A DNA stretch of 64,000 nucleotides, taken from contig NZ_VKAB01000039.1 in NCBI RefSeq assembly GCF_009769385.1, forward strand, positions 23,391-87,390. Reading direction: 5' to 3'. The translations under genes were made by a program, and so were the position numbers. Shown here piece after piece: positions 26,733 through 34,478 of the stretch. Within the stretch, counting starts at the first letter, position 1. Each line of letters opens with the position of its first letter. Origin of the DNA: Saccharothrix deserti (GTDB taxonomy: Bacteria; Actinomycetota; Actinomycetes; Mycobacteriales; Pseudonocardiaceae). The notes beneath the pieces were generated by a model. That model was not told the origin of the DNA. It saw only the letters and a list, made by a program, of their open reading frames with translations, and did not search any database.

Positions 26733-26876
26733 CGGTGGGCCTCCGTCGCACCCGTCTCACAGTCGTCTCACGGACTGCTCGGACGGGGCGGGATTGGAGG
26801 CCCTGACCTGGACTGCGAAAGGACGCTCACCTGCGTGGACGGACCACGCGGACCGTGGAGGTCGATCTTCTCGCCT

Positions 26877-26917
26877 CTACGGATCAGAAGGTTGCAGGTT
26901 CGAATCCTGCCGAGCGC
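26877..26917. repeat. attachment site 2 between the two elements
   Basis: A 41-bp exact copy of the tRNA-Arg 3' part (CTACGGATC... to ...CGAGCGC) forms the right end of element 1 and the left end of element 2. The 5' half of the tRNA is missing, so this is not a functional tRNA. Confidence 0.93.
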
Positions 26918-26925
26918 GCCACCTC

Positions 26926-26956
26926 AAACCCGCTCTCACCAGCGGGTTTGTTTTTT
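26926..26956 (+). terminator. terminator after attachment site 2
   Basis: AAACCCGCT pairs with AGCGGGTTT across a 6-nt loop, followed by G and six T. It probably ended tRNA-Arg transcription when element 2 was the only insert. On the other strand it may end the integrase transcript. Confidence 0.8.
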
Positions 26957-26964
26957 CTCGCTGC

Positions 26965-28507
26965 TTAGCTCGTGACCATTTCGCTGTGAGACGGCTGTTG
27001 TGTGCCCGATGTGTGCCCATCGGTTCCGGTCCGACGAGTGACCAGACCGGCGATCGTCTCTGCGGCATTCCGAGTGACTTCGGGAAGCACCGTCGAACAG
27101 GTGTCACTCGTCACAGTGATCGAGCTGTGGCCCAGCATCTCCTGAACCGTCTTCATCTCGACACCAGCCGCCAGGGCGAGCGTCGCCGCTCCGTGGCGGA
27201 GGTCGTGCAGCCGGATCGGCGGGAGACCAGCCTGAGCCGCCAACACGGCGAACCGGTCGGTGACCCACGACGGACGAAGCTGCTCACCGTTCCTCTGCGT
27301 GAACACCCGCCCAGACTCGACCCATGCCGGGCCTGCCGTCAGGCGCTCCGAGGCGCGTTGCGCGCGGTGCGCCTTCATCACCTTCACAGTGGCGGCGTCG
27401 AGGGCAACGGTTCGCTCTCCAGCCTCGGTCTTCGGGTCGCTCTCCTCGACCTCGTAATCCACCTCGGTGAGCTGTTTCGCCACCTGGAGGGTGCCCGCGT
27501 CCAAGTCCTCGTCTTCTGTCCGCAGCCCGCACACCTCACCTCGGCGCAGCCCTCGGAAGGGTGAGCACGTGCCACATCGCGTAGAGCCGGTCGTGCTTGG
27601 CGTGGTCGAGGAACTGGCTCGTCTGCTCTGGAGTCCAGACCATCACGGGCGACGGTCGCACGCCGGTGGCCTGCCACTGCTCGACGCGCTCGGCGGTCCA
27701 TACCAGCGGCTTGGGTCGCTTTGAGGGGATCTTGAAGTGCGCGGCGGCGTTGAAGGTGATCAACTGCTGTGCGATGGCGTCGTTCAGCGCCGCGCGCAGG
27801 GTCGCCCTGATCCGCTGACGGCTCGACGGTCCGACCATCCGCCGGTACGGCGGCAGGCTCGCCAACTGCTCGCGCAGCTTGCGCTTCTCGCTGCGGACGC
27901 TCGTCCGCTTGATCTGCACCTCCAGTTCCTTGCGGTCGAGGTTGTTCGCCCGGATGACTTCGTTCTGGTCCTCGATCGCTTGGAACATCCTGGCGACGTG
28001 GGCGACTTGCAAGCGGTCGATCCGGACGTCGCCGATGTTGGGCTTGATGTAGAGGCGGACGTGGCTTTCGTAGCTGACGGTCGTGGCGCGGCGGTGCTGC
28101 TCCGACGCCATCCACTGATCGAGCCATTCACCGACCGTGATCCGGTTGACGAGGTTCTGACCGGTGCGCAGGCGGCGCTTGGTCTCGTCGTAGTCCGGGA
28201 TCGGCTCCTTGTTGGCCGCGACCTGGACGAGCAGCGCGGCGATGGCGTCGCGTCCCTCGTCGTCGTCCTTCTCCGGGATCGCCAGGAGCGCGCGCACCTT
28301 GTCGAGGTCGGCCTGTGCCTTCTCCACGGTGGCGTAGCCCATGCGCCGGAAGACTCGGCGTTCTCCGTCTGCGGTCGGGGGTAGTTCCTGACGGATGGCG
28401 AGGGTGCCGTGACCCTTCTTCCTGGCGTTCGGGCACGCCTTGCCGTACTGCTTGCCCGTGTCGGGATTCCGGCAGGCACAGCGGCGGGTGATGCTTCCCG
28501 CTTTCAC
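26965..28507 (-). pseudogene. tyrosine integrase of element 2, frameshifted and missing its Tyr
   Basis: The N-terminal frame (from GTG 28507) reads a Cys-rich start (CACRNPDTGKQYGKACPNAR), a core-binding domain and ...HVLTL, then leaves frame at 27555/27556, where one extra base changes the expected LTLRGLRRGEV to LTLPRAAPR-stop. The remaining catalytic part is intact in another frame (VCGLRTEDEDLD; HDLRHG; LGHSS). At the nucleophile position it reads TSDTCSTVLPEV, so Tyr is replaced by Cys (TGT). Two independent lesions make a dead enzyme likely. The upstream XRE gene overlaps its start by GTGA. Confidence 0.88.
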
Positions 28508-29202
28508 CGGTTGGTGTCCTTCCTGTCGAGTTGGTCGAGTTCGTCGTTGGTCGGTGGGGTGAGACCGGCTCGGCGCATCGCGCGGCGAACGTTGATCAGG
28601 TCGCGCTCGATGACCTGGGCGCGGTAGAGGTCTTCCGCGTCGGCCTCGATCAGCCGGGCCTGCCTGGTCTCGGGCGACTGGGCGAGTTCGGCGAAGCGGT
28701 GCGCGTTCATCGCCCGCTGCTCCGACTCCGTCAGCGCGCGGATGAGCCGTTCGTGCCGGCGCAGGAGGTCGAGCTGTTCGTGGTTGTCCTTCGGTTCCTC
28801 CTCGTACCACTTGTGGATGCCGGTTGCGGCGTCGTACTCCCCGCCGCCGCGTGGCTTGACGGGCTGGCGGCCTTCCCCGCTGAACCAGCGGATCGCGTGC
28901 CAGGGGTGTGCTGTCGCGCCGGGGGACCAGGTGACTTCGGCGTCGGTGTGCAGGGGGAACATCAGCACCACCGGGGGGACCAGGAGCGCCCGCGCGAGCA
29001 CCGCCAGCTCGTCCACGGTGACGCCGCGACGTCGGCGACCGGTCTCGTCCGGCCGACCGGTCTCAATGCTGGTGATGGCGGAGAACGTCAGCCAGTCCGC
29101 GCCGAGTTCCTGGCACCGCTCGGCGAGCTGTTTGCGTGTCCAGCCGTGCCGATTGCGGTGTCGCTGGACTTCCTGCGCCACCGTCTCGCTCAGCTCGTGC
29201 AC
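28504..29202 (-). CDS. XRE-type regulator of element 2
   Basis: This 232-aa protein has an N-terminal HTH (VAQEVQRHRNRHGWTRKQLA, then FSAITSIETGRPDETGRRRR) and a longer helical C-terminal part (SPETRQARLIEADAEDLYRA; QVIERDLINVRRAMRRAGL). A GTG at 29202 is chosen for its AGGAGG six bases upstream. It is coupled to the broken integrase (GTGA) and divergent from the broken excisionase, matching the control region of element 1. Confidence 0.8.
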   Translation of the reverse strand: MHELSETVAQEVQRHRNRHGWTRKQLAERCQELGADWLTFSAITSIETGRPDETGRRRRGVTVDELAVLARALLVPPVVLMFPLHTDAEVTWSPGATAHPWHAIRWFSGEGRQPVKPRGGGEYDAATGIHKWYEEEPKDNHEQLDLLRRHERLIRALTESEQRAMNAHRFAELAQSPETRQARLIEADAEDLYRAQVIERDLINVRRAMRRAGLTPPTNDELDQLDRKDTNR

Positions 29203-29341
29203 TGTGTCCTCCTGGTGATTCCCTTGCACTGGCTGGACAGGCTCGGTAGCGTCCGGTCCTGTTCAGTAGAACGATCATGCCATATCGAGAGTGCAATTTG
29301 CAACATCGGTGCTGCGAAATGAAGTCTGAGTGTCTGGGGAG

Positions 29342-29550
29342 ATGACCCGCCGGGAACTGCTCGCGCTGCCGCCCTCGGTCGATCTGGTGACCGCAGGCCG
29401 TGCGCTCGGCATCGGGCGGACGAAGACCTACGAACTGGCGAGATCCGATCAGTTGCCGGTACGCGTGCTGCGGTTGGGCAAGCACGTACCGCGTCGCAAC
29501 GGCCGACCTGCTGCGGGGTGCTCGGCGTCAAGGAGGACGACGCCGCGTGA
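29342..29550 (+). pseudogene. excisionase-like gene with two frameshifts
   Basis: The frame starts MTRRELLALPPSVDLVTAGR, then ALGIGRTKTYELARSDQLPV, an AlpA/MerR-type HTH like the element 1 protein at 13853. After RVLRLGK the expected YRVATADLLR lies in the next frame (shift near 29483-29486). After one more base shift in the G-run at 29515-29518, VLGVKEDDAA-stop follows and ends at 29550 in a GTGA overlap with the next gene. Both shifts add one base each. Confidence 0.75.
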
Positions 29551-29921
29551 CGCAGACGAACAGCGGCGGCTCCCCGGCAGGAGCCGCCGCCCGGCATCGA
29601 GAAGTGAACCCCGTCCAGCGTAACGGGACGGTCTACGGCGTGTTGGAGCTGCGCATTGACGCGCTCGGCGACGCGACCCCGGTACCGCTCGGCGTGCGCG
29701 TGCGAGTCGATCTGGCGGACGCCCGATGGATCGACCTGGCGACGTTGGAACGTGCCGCACGGCTGACGTGGGGTGCGGCGGGCGTCGAGGTGGTCGGTCG
29801 GCACAGCGGCGCAATCGCCGAGGTCGTGCGGTACGTGCGCAGCGTCCATGAGCGCTACGCCCTCGCCGAGGTTGAGCACGCGCATCACATGGCGCGCTGG
29901 GGCCTCGGTGATGCCGCGTGA
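29547..29921 (+). CDS. small hypothetical protein between excisionase and replication gene
   Basis: This 124-aa protein of unknown function contains VYGVLELRIDALGDATPVPL and AEVVRYVRSVHERYALAEVE. Its GTG overlaps the old excisionase stop, and its stop overlaps the start of the replication ATPase (GTGA). Its frame is intact although both neighbours are broken. Confidence 0.55.
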   Translation: MTQTNSGGSPAGAAARHREVNPVQRNGTVYGVLELRIDALGDATPVPLGVRVRVDLADARWIDLATLERAARLTWGAAGVEVVGRHSGAIAEVVRYVRSVHERYALAEVEHAHHMARWGLGDAA

Positions 29922-30962
29922 CGCTGGCCTACGGCACCGATCCACCGAGCATCGAGACACCGCAGGGTAGGCACATCAGGCTCACCCCGGCTTCCGGTAT
30001 CCGAATGCGCGCGGTGCGCTGGACCTGGCAGGACAGGGTTCCCGCGGGCTCCCTGTCGTTGGTGCCCGGTCGCGAGGGCATCGGCAAGAGCCAGTTCGCG
30101 TGCTGGCTGGCCGCCCAGGTCACCAACGGCACGTTGCCGGGCGCTCTGCACGGCGAGCCGCGACCGGTCATCTACACCGCAACCGAGGACTCCTGGGCGC
30201 ACACTGTGGCGCCCAGGCTCGCCGCTGCCGACCTCGACGCGGTCTATCGGGCCGAGGTGGACGTGGACGGCATCATCACGGGCCTGACGTTGCCTCGGGA
30301 CTGCGAGGCGCTGGGCGAGGAGATCACGGCGCGCGGCGTCGGCCTGCTGATCCTCGACCCGCTGCTGTCCGCCATCGGGACCGGGAGCTGCGGCAGGCCC
30401 TCGAACCACTGGCGCGCATGGCCGATCGCACGGGGTGCGCGGTGGTCGGGCTGGCCCACTTCAACAAGTCGGCGAGCCCGGACCCGCTGAACCTGATCAC
30501 CGGAAGTCGGGCGTTCTCGGCTGTGGCGCGCGCCGTCTTGGCGGTCGCTCGCGACGAGGAGAGCGACGACGGCGCGTGTGTGATCAGTCAGGCCAAGAAC
30601 AACCTCGGGCGGTTGGACCTGCCGTCACTGGGCTACCGCATCGAGTCCGCCGTGATCCCGACCGACGACGGTCCCGCCGAGGTCGGTCGGCTGGTCATGA
30701 TGGGTGAGACCGAGCGCACTGTGCGCGACATCCTCGCCGAGACCGGCATCCCGAGGCACGCTCGGAGCGCGACGAGGCTGCCGCGTGGCTGCGCGACTAC
30801 CTGATCCAGCACGGCGGTAGCGGCAAGGCAGCCGAGATCATCAAGGCCGCACGCGCGGACGGCATCGCCGAGGCGACGTTGAAGCGTGCCCGCAAGCGCG
30901 CCGGAATCGCGACCACCCGGCAGGGCTTCGGACAGGGGTCGGTCTGGTCACTCGACTTGTGA
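29918..30962 (+). pseudogene. RepA-like AAA ATPase with two frameshifts
   Basis: The N-terminal frame has a Walker A (LVPGREGIGKSQFACWLAAQ) and a Walker B-like GLLILDPLLSAIG. It then breaks near 30380, and the expected HRDRELRQALEPLARMADRT continues in a second frame with VVGLAHFNKSASPDPL and ITGSRAFSAVARAVLAVARD. Near 30760 a second shift (one base missing) moves the C-terminal winged helix (ERDEAAAWLRDYLIQHGGSG; ATLKRARKRAGIATTRQGFG) to a third frame that stops at 30962. The family is the KaiC/RepA-type ATPase of actinobacterial elements. Confidence 0.8.
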
Positions 30963-30972
30963 CCCGTTATCC

Positions 30973-31038
30973 GGATCACCATTCGGCCCGTTCGGATCAC
31001 GTCACGGGTGCTGATCCGAATGAGCCGAATGGTGATCC
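30973..31038. repeat. nested inverted repeats after the replication gene (possible origin)
   Basis: The outer arms GGATCACCATTCGGC (30973-30987) and GCCGAATGGTGATCC (31024-31038) are perfect over 15 bp. The inner arms TTCGGATCA (30991-30999) and TGATCCGAA (31012-31020) are perfect over 9 bp with a 12-nt loop. The motif CGGATCAC also occurs as a direct repeat. It lies 10 bases after the RepA-like pseudogene, where an origin with iterons or a single-strand origin would be expected. The rest of 30963-31187 shows nothing else. Confidence 0.55.
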
Positions 31039-31187
31039 CGACGAGCACCGTCGCGACCGGTCGGCAGCCTCCCCGCGCGCACGCGAGCAGTCCTGACCAG
31101 GGGTGGGGGATGACCCCCCGACTGCCGTCCGCCCGACCGGTACGTCATAGCAGCTCGCGCTGTGTACGAAACTCGGGCGATCTCGGG

Positions 31188-32459
31188 TCACCGCCGCGCC
31201 GAGGACGGCGCGAGCTGATCGGTCAACCGCTGGAGAGCCGCGCGACCGTCCGCACTGACCTCGGCGAGACCGGCAGCGTCGGCCGCACGGATCGTCCGCT
31301 GCACCTGGTGCGGCAACCGGTGGACCTCGGCAGCGGTCAGCGCCGCTCGGAACGCCTCCGTCGCGCCGTCGAGATGCCGGGCAGCGAGCAGCACTTGCCC
31401 GGCGGTCACCCGCTCGATGATGTGCCACTGCGGTGCGACAGGTGGCCCGCTGACGTCGGTCTGCAACGCGCGCACGGCCTCGGCGGCGCGGCCGGTCGAG
31501 ATCAGGCCGCGTAGTTCGATCTCCCGGAACGTGAACCGGTTGAACAGCATCCCGCGCCCCGCTTCCGCGTCGAGCAGGTCGCGGTAACCGGTGATCGCCT
31601 GGTCGAAGAGGTCCGCGTTGCCCTGTTCCCCCGCAGCACGCGCCAGCAGGGCGAACGCCGCGCCCTGGCCTTCCCGATCACTGGACACGGCCACAGCTCG
31701 GCTCAGTCGCGCGATTGCCGCGCCGACGTGGTCGGCCTTGCGCAGCTCGTTGCCGTGCATCCGGAGCGCGTGCGCGAGGAACACGGGATCGCCCAGCCGC
31801 TCGGCGACGACGAGGGCCTTGCCGGTCCAGCGCGCCGCAGCGGCCAACCGCTCCTCGGGCAGGACGGTGCCCAGCGAGACGCCCAGCGCCGCCCTGCCCT
31901 GCCCGAGCAGGATCATCGTGTCGCGCTCGGCGCGGCCCTCGGCGGCGCGCGCCTCCAGCCTGGCGACGAGCGGCCACAGCTCGTTGACCGCGTCGACCGC
32001 ACGTCCGGACTGGCGGGCGATCTCGGCGAGTCGGATGGTCGAGTCACCGAACTGGATCATCGCGGCGAAGTCGGCATCGTCGTTGTCCGTCACGCCGAGC
32101 ACGTGCATCGGCAGGCCGAGCACGCGCGCGATGTGGCGTCGGGTGGTGACGTCGCTGATGGTGCGCCGACCGGTCTCGATCATCGACACGTAGGTCTTGT
32201 CGTAGCCGAGCAGCGCGGCGAGCCGTTCCTGGCTGAGGCCGTTCACCCGTCGGTAGACGCGAAGGATCGTCGCCAGGTCACGAGTCCTCAGCGCCGCTGC
32301 CGCCTCGGGAGCCGACCACAGCCACACTGCCGGTGTCAGCGGGCGAACCGGCATGGTCGGCGGCGCGTGACGTGCGCTCGCGTGGCACGTCGGACAGACA
32401 GGCTCGACCGCGAGCCTGCTCAACTCGGCTCCGCACGACTCGCAGCGTCCGCCCGTCAT
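31188..32459 (-). CDS. XRE regulator with zinc-ribbon start and TPR-like repeats
   Basis: This 423-aa protein has a N-terminal zinc ribbon (CESCGAEL and CPTCH), an XRE HTH at about residues 62-115 (RVYRRVNGLSQERLAALLGY, then DKTYVSMIETGRRTISDVTT) and a long TPR-like helical region. It follows the NUDIX gene with a 6-base gap and faces the oxygenase operon, so it is the likely regulator of the element 2 cargo. Confidence 0.8.
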   Translation of the reverse strand: MTGGRCESCGAELSRLAVEPVCPTCHASARHAPPTMPVRPLTPAVWLWSAPEAAAALRTRDLATILRVYRRVNGLSQERLAALLGYDKTYVSMIETGRRTISDVTTRRHIARVLGLPMHVLGVTDNDDADFAAMIQFGDSTIRLAEIARQSGRAVDAVNELWPLVARLEARAAEGRAERDTMILLGQGRAALGVSLGTVLPEERLAAAARWTGKALVVAERLGDPVFLAHALRMHGNELRKADHVGAAIARLSRAVAVSSDREGQGAAFALLARAAGEQGNADLFDQAITGYRDLLDAEAGRGMLFNRFTFREIELRGLISTGRAAEAVRALQTDVSGPPVAPQWHIIERVTAGQVLLAARHLDGATEAFRAALTAAEVHRLPHQVQRTIRAADAAGLAEVSADGRAALQRLTDQLAPSSARR

Positions 32460-32465
32460 GAGCGG

Positions 32466-32888
32466 CTACCGGATCAGTTCCCGGTCGGTCTCGCGCAGAC
32501 GCGCGAACCAACTCGCGATCGAACGCTTGTACCCGTCCGGCATGTTCAGCCCCCGCACCTCGGACTCGGCGAACAGCCCGATCTCCTTGTGCTCGTGGGA
32601 AAGCACGGGATCAGCGTCACCGTCCGGGTAGCAGCCGTAGGTCACGATGAACACGTTCTTCTCCGCTACGTTGATGTAGTACATCCACGTGTCGAGGATC
32701 GGCCCGGTGGTCACCTGCCACTGCGTTTCCTCGGCGATCTCCCGCGCCACGCACTCCTCGGGCGTCTCGCCGGGCTCGATCCGGCCGCCGGGTAGCTCCC
32801 ACTCCTCGCGCTCGTTCTTCAGCAGCAACACCCTGTCGTCACGCACCACCACGCCCTTGATCGAGACGGGGTAGACGGGCTGGCTCAT
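32466..32888 (-). CDS. NUDIX hydrolase
   Basis: This 140-aa protein has a complete Nudix box (GGRIEPGETPEECVAREIAE followed by ET), with ISIKGVVV-like strands before it (YPVSIKGVVVRDDRVLLLKN). Nudix enzymes cleave nucleoside diphosphates linked to another group. An ATG at 32888 starts the conserved domain. It is divergent from the TauD-like gene across 163 bp and cotranscribed with the XRE/TPR regulator. A role in processing a nucleotide intermediate or signal for the cargo pathway is an inference. Confidence 0.85.
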   Translation of the reverse strand: MSQPVYPVSIKGVVVRDDRVLLLKNEREEWELPGGRIEPGETPEECVAREIAEETQWQVTTGPILDTWMYYINVAEKNVFIVTYGCYPDGDADPVLSHEHKEIGLFAESEVRGLNMPDGYKRSIASWFARLRETDRELIR

Positions 32889-32967
32889 CGGCGTTGACCT
32901 CCGGAAGGCGTGCGCGATCTGCTCACCCGCAACGTAGCAGCCGATCACCCGACACCAGGCGACGCTG

Positions 32968-33038
32968 TGTTGACAGCTTGTCACTGGACGTGCGCGATGG
33001 GATCGCGTTCCCATGATCTCCGCGAAACAAGCGTTTCG
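32968..33038 (+). promoter_or_regulatory. control region of the cargo operon: promoter-like box and two palindromes
   Basis: TTGACA at 32970-32975 is a good -35 match, with a weak -10 about 17 bases later. Two palindromes follow: ATGGGA-TCGCGT-TCCCAT (32997-33014) and CGAAAC-AAGC-GTTTCG (33023-33038), both ahead of GGAGG at 33039. They are likely operators, perhaps for the XRE/TPR protein. Confidence 0.5.
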
Positions 33039-33051
33039 GGAGGTAGAGACG

Positions 33052-33804
33052 ATGGACAACCCCTTCGATGGCGGTTGGATCACGGCCGATGACGAGTCGG
33101 CAGTGGTTGGCGCGCTGAGTCGTCACGGCCTGGTGTTGGTGGAAGGGCTCGCCGACTCGGCCGACCTGCTCCGTCTCGCTCGCTCCGTCGCCACGGTCGT
33201 CCCGCATCGGGACAGCGCGTCGGACGGCGTCACGACGCTGGTGGACCTCGGTTCCGACCAGAACGGCGCGTTCGCCGGGTTCAGCTCGTGCGCGCTCGCG
33301 CCGCACACGGATCGCTCCGGTGTCGCCAACCCGCCCGCCTTGCTGGTCTTGGGTTGCTCGCAGCCCGCGACGAGGGGCGGTCAGTGCGTGCTGATCGACG
33401 GGCAAGCCGTGTACGACACGCTCGCCGAGACCGCACCTGACGCGCTGGCGGCGCTGTGTGCACCCCGATCCGTGCTGTTCGGCGGTGCATCTGGCCACCT
33501 CGGCGCGGTCTTCACCGAGTACGACGGCGGACGGGTCACCATCAGGCTGCGCCAGGACGACCTCGTGCAGTTCTCGCCCGAGGTGAGCCGGTGGTTGCCG
33601 ACGCTGCGAGCGGCGATCGACCAGCACGTGACCGAGCTGGACCTGTGCGCCGGACAGGGTTACATCCTCGACAACTACCGTTGGCTGCACGGTCGGCGAG
33701 CGTTCACCGGGCACCGCGTGGTGCACCGCGTCAACGCGAACCCGCATCCTCACCTCGGCATCCGGACCGGCATCCCCACCGAAGTACGGAGCGCTGCGGT
33801 ATGA
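33052..33804 (+). CDS. TauD/TfdA-like Fe(II)/2-oxoglutarate oxygenase
   Basis: This 250-aa protein has the facial triad of Fe(II)/2OG dioxygenases: H85 and D87 in ALAPHTDRSG, and the distal His in NYRWLHGRRAF (H213), followed by an Arg (HRVVHR) that should bind 2-oxoglutarate. The family includes TauD, TfdA and clavaminate synthase and hydroxylates or desaturates small acids. An ATG at 33052 follows GGAGG by 8 bases. It is the first gene of a tight cargo operon and overlaps the next gene by ATGA. The substrate is unknown. Confidence 0.82.
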   Translation: MDNPFDGGWITADDESAVVGALSRHGLVLVEGLADSADLLRLARSVATVVPHRDSASDGVTTLVDLGSDQNGAFAGFSSCALAPHTDRSGVANPPALLVLGCSQPATRGGQCVLIDGQAVYDTLAETAPDALAALCAPRSVLFGGASGHLGAVFTEYDGGRVTIRLRQDDLVQFSPEVSRWLPTLRAAIDQHVTELDLCAGQGYILDNYRWLHGRRAFTGHRVVHRVNANPHPHLGIRTGIPTEVRSAAV

Positions 33805-34145
33805 GCGACGCGGCGGCGGTGCGCGCGTTTCCCGCCTTGGCGGGACTGGTCGCGATCCGGGACGCGGGATGGCAGTTCGTGCACCAACGTGTCGTTGACG
33901 GCGTTCCCACCGAGGTTGACGGGTTCCGGCTGTGGCCGGACGGCCGGCACGACGCCATCCGCGTGCGCAGCAGCACCGACGCGATGGCGTTGCGCGCGGA
34001 CGGCGACGAACCGCCCGGCATCGTGTGGGAGCGTGCCGGTTCGTTGTCCGACGTGGTGGAAGGGCTGTTGAGCCTGCCCGCGCCGACCCAGCGGTTCGCC
34101 CCTCGCCTGATCGTCGCGTCCGCTCCCGCGCTGTGGCTGCCATGA
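33801..34145 (+). CDS. hypothetical protein, 114 aa, coupled to the oxygenase
   Basis: The protein is not recognised. Visible stretches are RDAGWQFVHQRVVDGVPTEV, then DGFRLWPDGRHDAIRVRSST, and GIVWERAGSLSDVVEGLLSL. It looks like a compact alpha/beta protein with no membrane segment or cysteine motif. Start and stop overlap both neighbours (ATGA at 33801 and at 34142), which ties it to the oxygenase. It could be a partner or scaffold. Confidence 0.6.
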   Translation: MSDAAAVRAFPALAGLVAIRDAGWQFVHQRVVDGVPTEVDGFRLWPDGRHDAIRVRSSTDAMALRADGDEPPGIVWERAGSLSDVVEGLLSLPAPTQRFAPRLIVASAPALWLP

Positions 34146-34189
34146 CTCGACCGGACCTCAGCGACCGCCCCGCGGCGCACCCGGCGTGA
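34142..34189 (+). CDS. possible 15-aa ORF in the cargo operon
   Basis: ATG at 34142 overlaps the stop of the 114-aa gene (ATGA) and the frame reads MTRPDLSDRPAAHPA, then stops 4 bases before the next ATG. It may be a real small peptide, a translational coupling device, or chance. Confidence 0.25.
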   Translation: MTRPDLSDRPAAHPA

Positions 34190-34193
34190 CCAG

Positions 34194-34478
34194 ATGTGCG
34201 TCTGCGGCTGGCAACTGATCGCCGTGACGTTGGCGTTGGTCGTGCTGGTCATCGGCTATGGCGAGATCGAGGGCCGCCGCCGAGCCCGCGCCAATGACGC
34301 CCGTTCCGCGACAAGACCACCTGACCGCTTCGGCAGCACCGGGCGGAATCTCTCCCACGCCCGGCCGTCCGGCCGCCGAAGCCCTCGACGCGGTGGGAGG
34401 GCCGTCCGTCCCGACCCGGACAGCCCTCCCACCGCGTTCCCGGACACCACCACCAGAAGGGCTAGCAACTCCCCATGA
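34194..34478 (+). CDS. possible small membrane protein, 94 aa
   Basis: The frame starts MCVCGWQLIAVTLALVVLVI, a single membrane helix after a C-x-C pair, and then becomes Arg/Pro/Ser-rich. Its stop overlaps the radical SAM start (ATGA). The second half contains a 15-bp inverted repeat (34388-34437), so it may be a leader with a hairpin rather than a full-length protein. No family is recognised. Confidence 0.4.
   Translation: MCVCGWQLIAVTLALVVLVIGYGEIEGRRRARANDARSATRPPDRFGSTGRNLSHARPSGRRSPRRGGRAVRPDPDSPPTAFPDTTTRRASNSP
34388..34437 (+). promoter_or_regulatory. strong hairpin before the radical SAM gene
   Basis: ACGCGGTGGGAGGGC (34388-34402) pairs perfectly with GCCCTCCCACCGCGT (34423-34437) over a 20-nt loop, ending 37 bases before the radical SAM ATG. 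It may be a terminator or attenuator splitting the operon, or a processing/stability structure. Confidence 0.5.

Larger units (their letters stand above)
11753..26917. mobile_element. integrative mobilizable element 1, inserted in tRNA-Arg
   Basis: The ~15.2-kb stretch lies between 41-bp direct repeats of the tRNA 3' part. It holds an intact tyrosine integrase next to the tRNA, an excisionase-like gene, a relaxase with MobC, a replication-like gene set and accessory genes (ietAS-like pair, HNH nuclease, SLOG protein). There is no FtsK/TraB-type translocase or type IV secretion gene, so it should need a helper for transfer. Because it sits next to the complete tRNA, it probably inserted after element 2. 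Confidence 0.88.

Noticed and set aside
26877..26950. Second and third tRNA-Arg copies (26877 and 36305)
   Set aside because: Only the 3' 41 bases are present. Without the acceptor 5' strand and D arm these are attachment sites, not tRNA genes.
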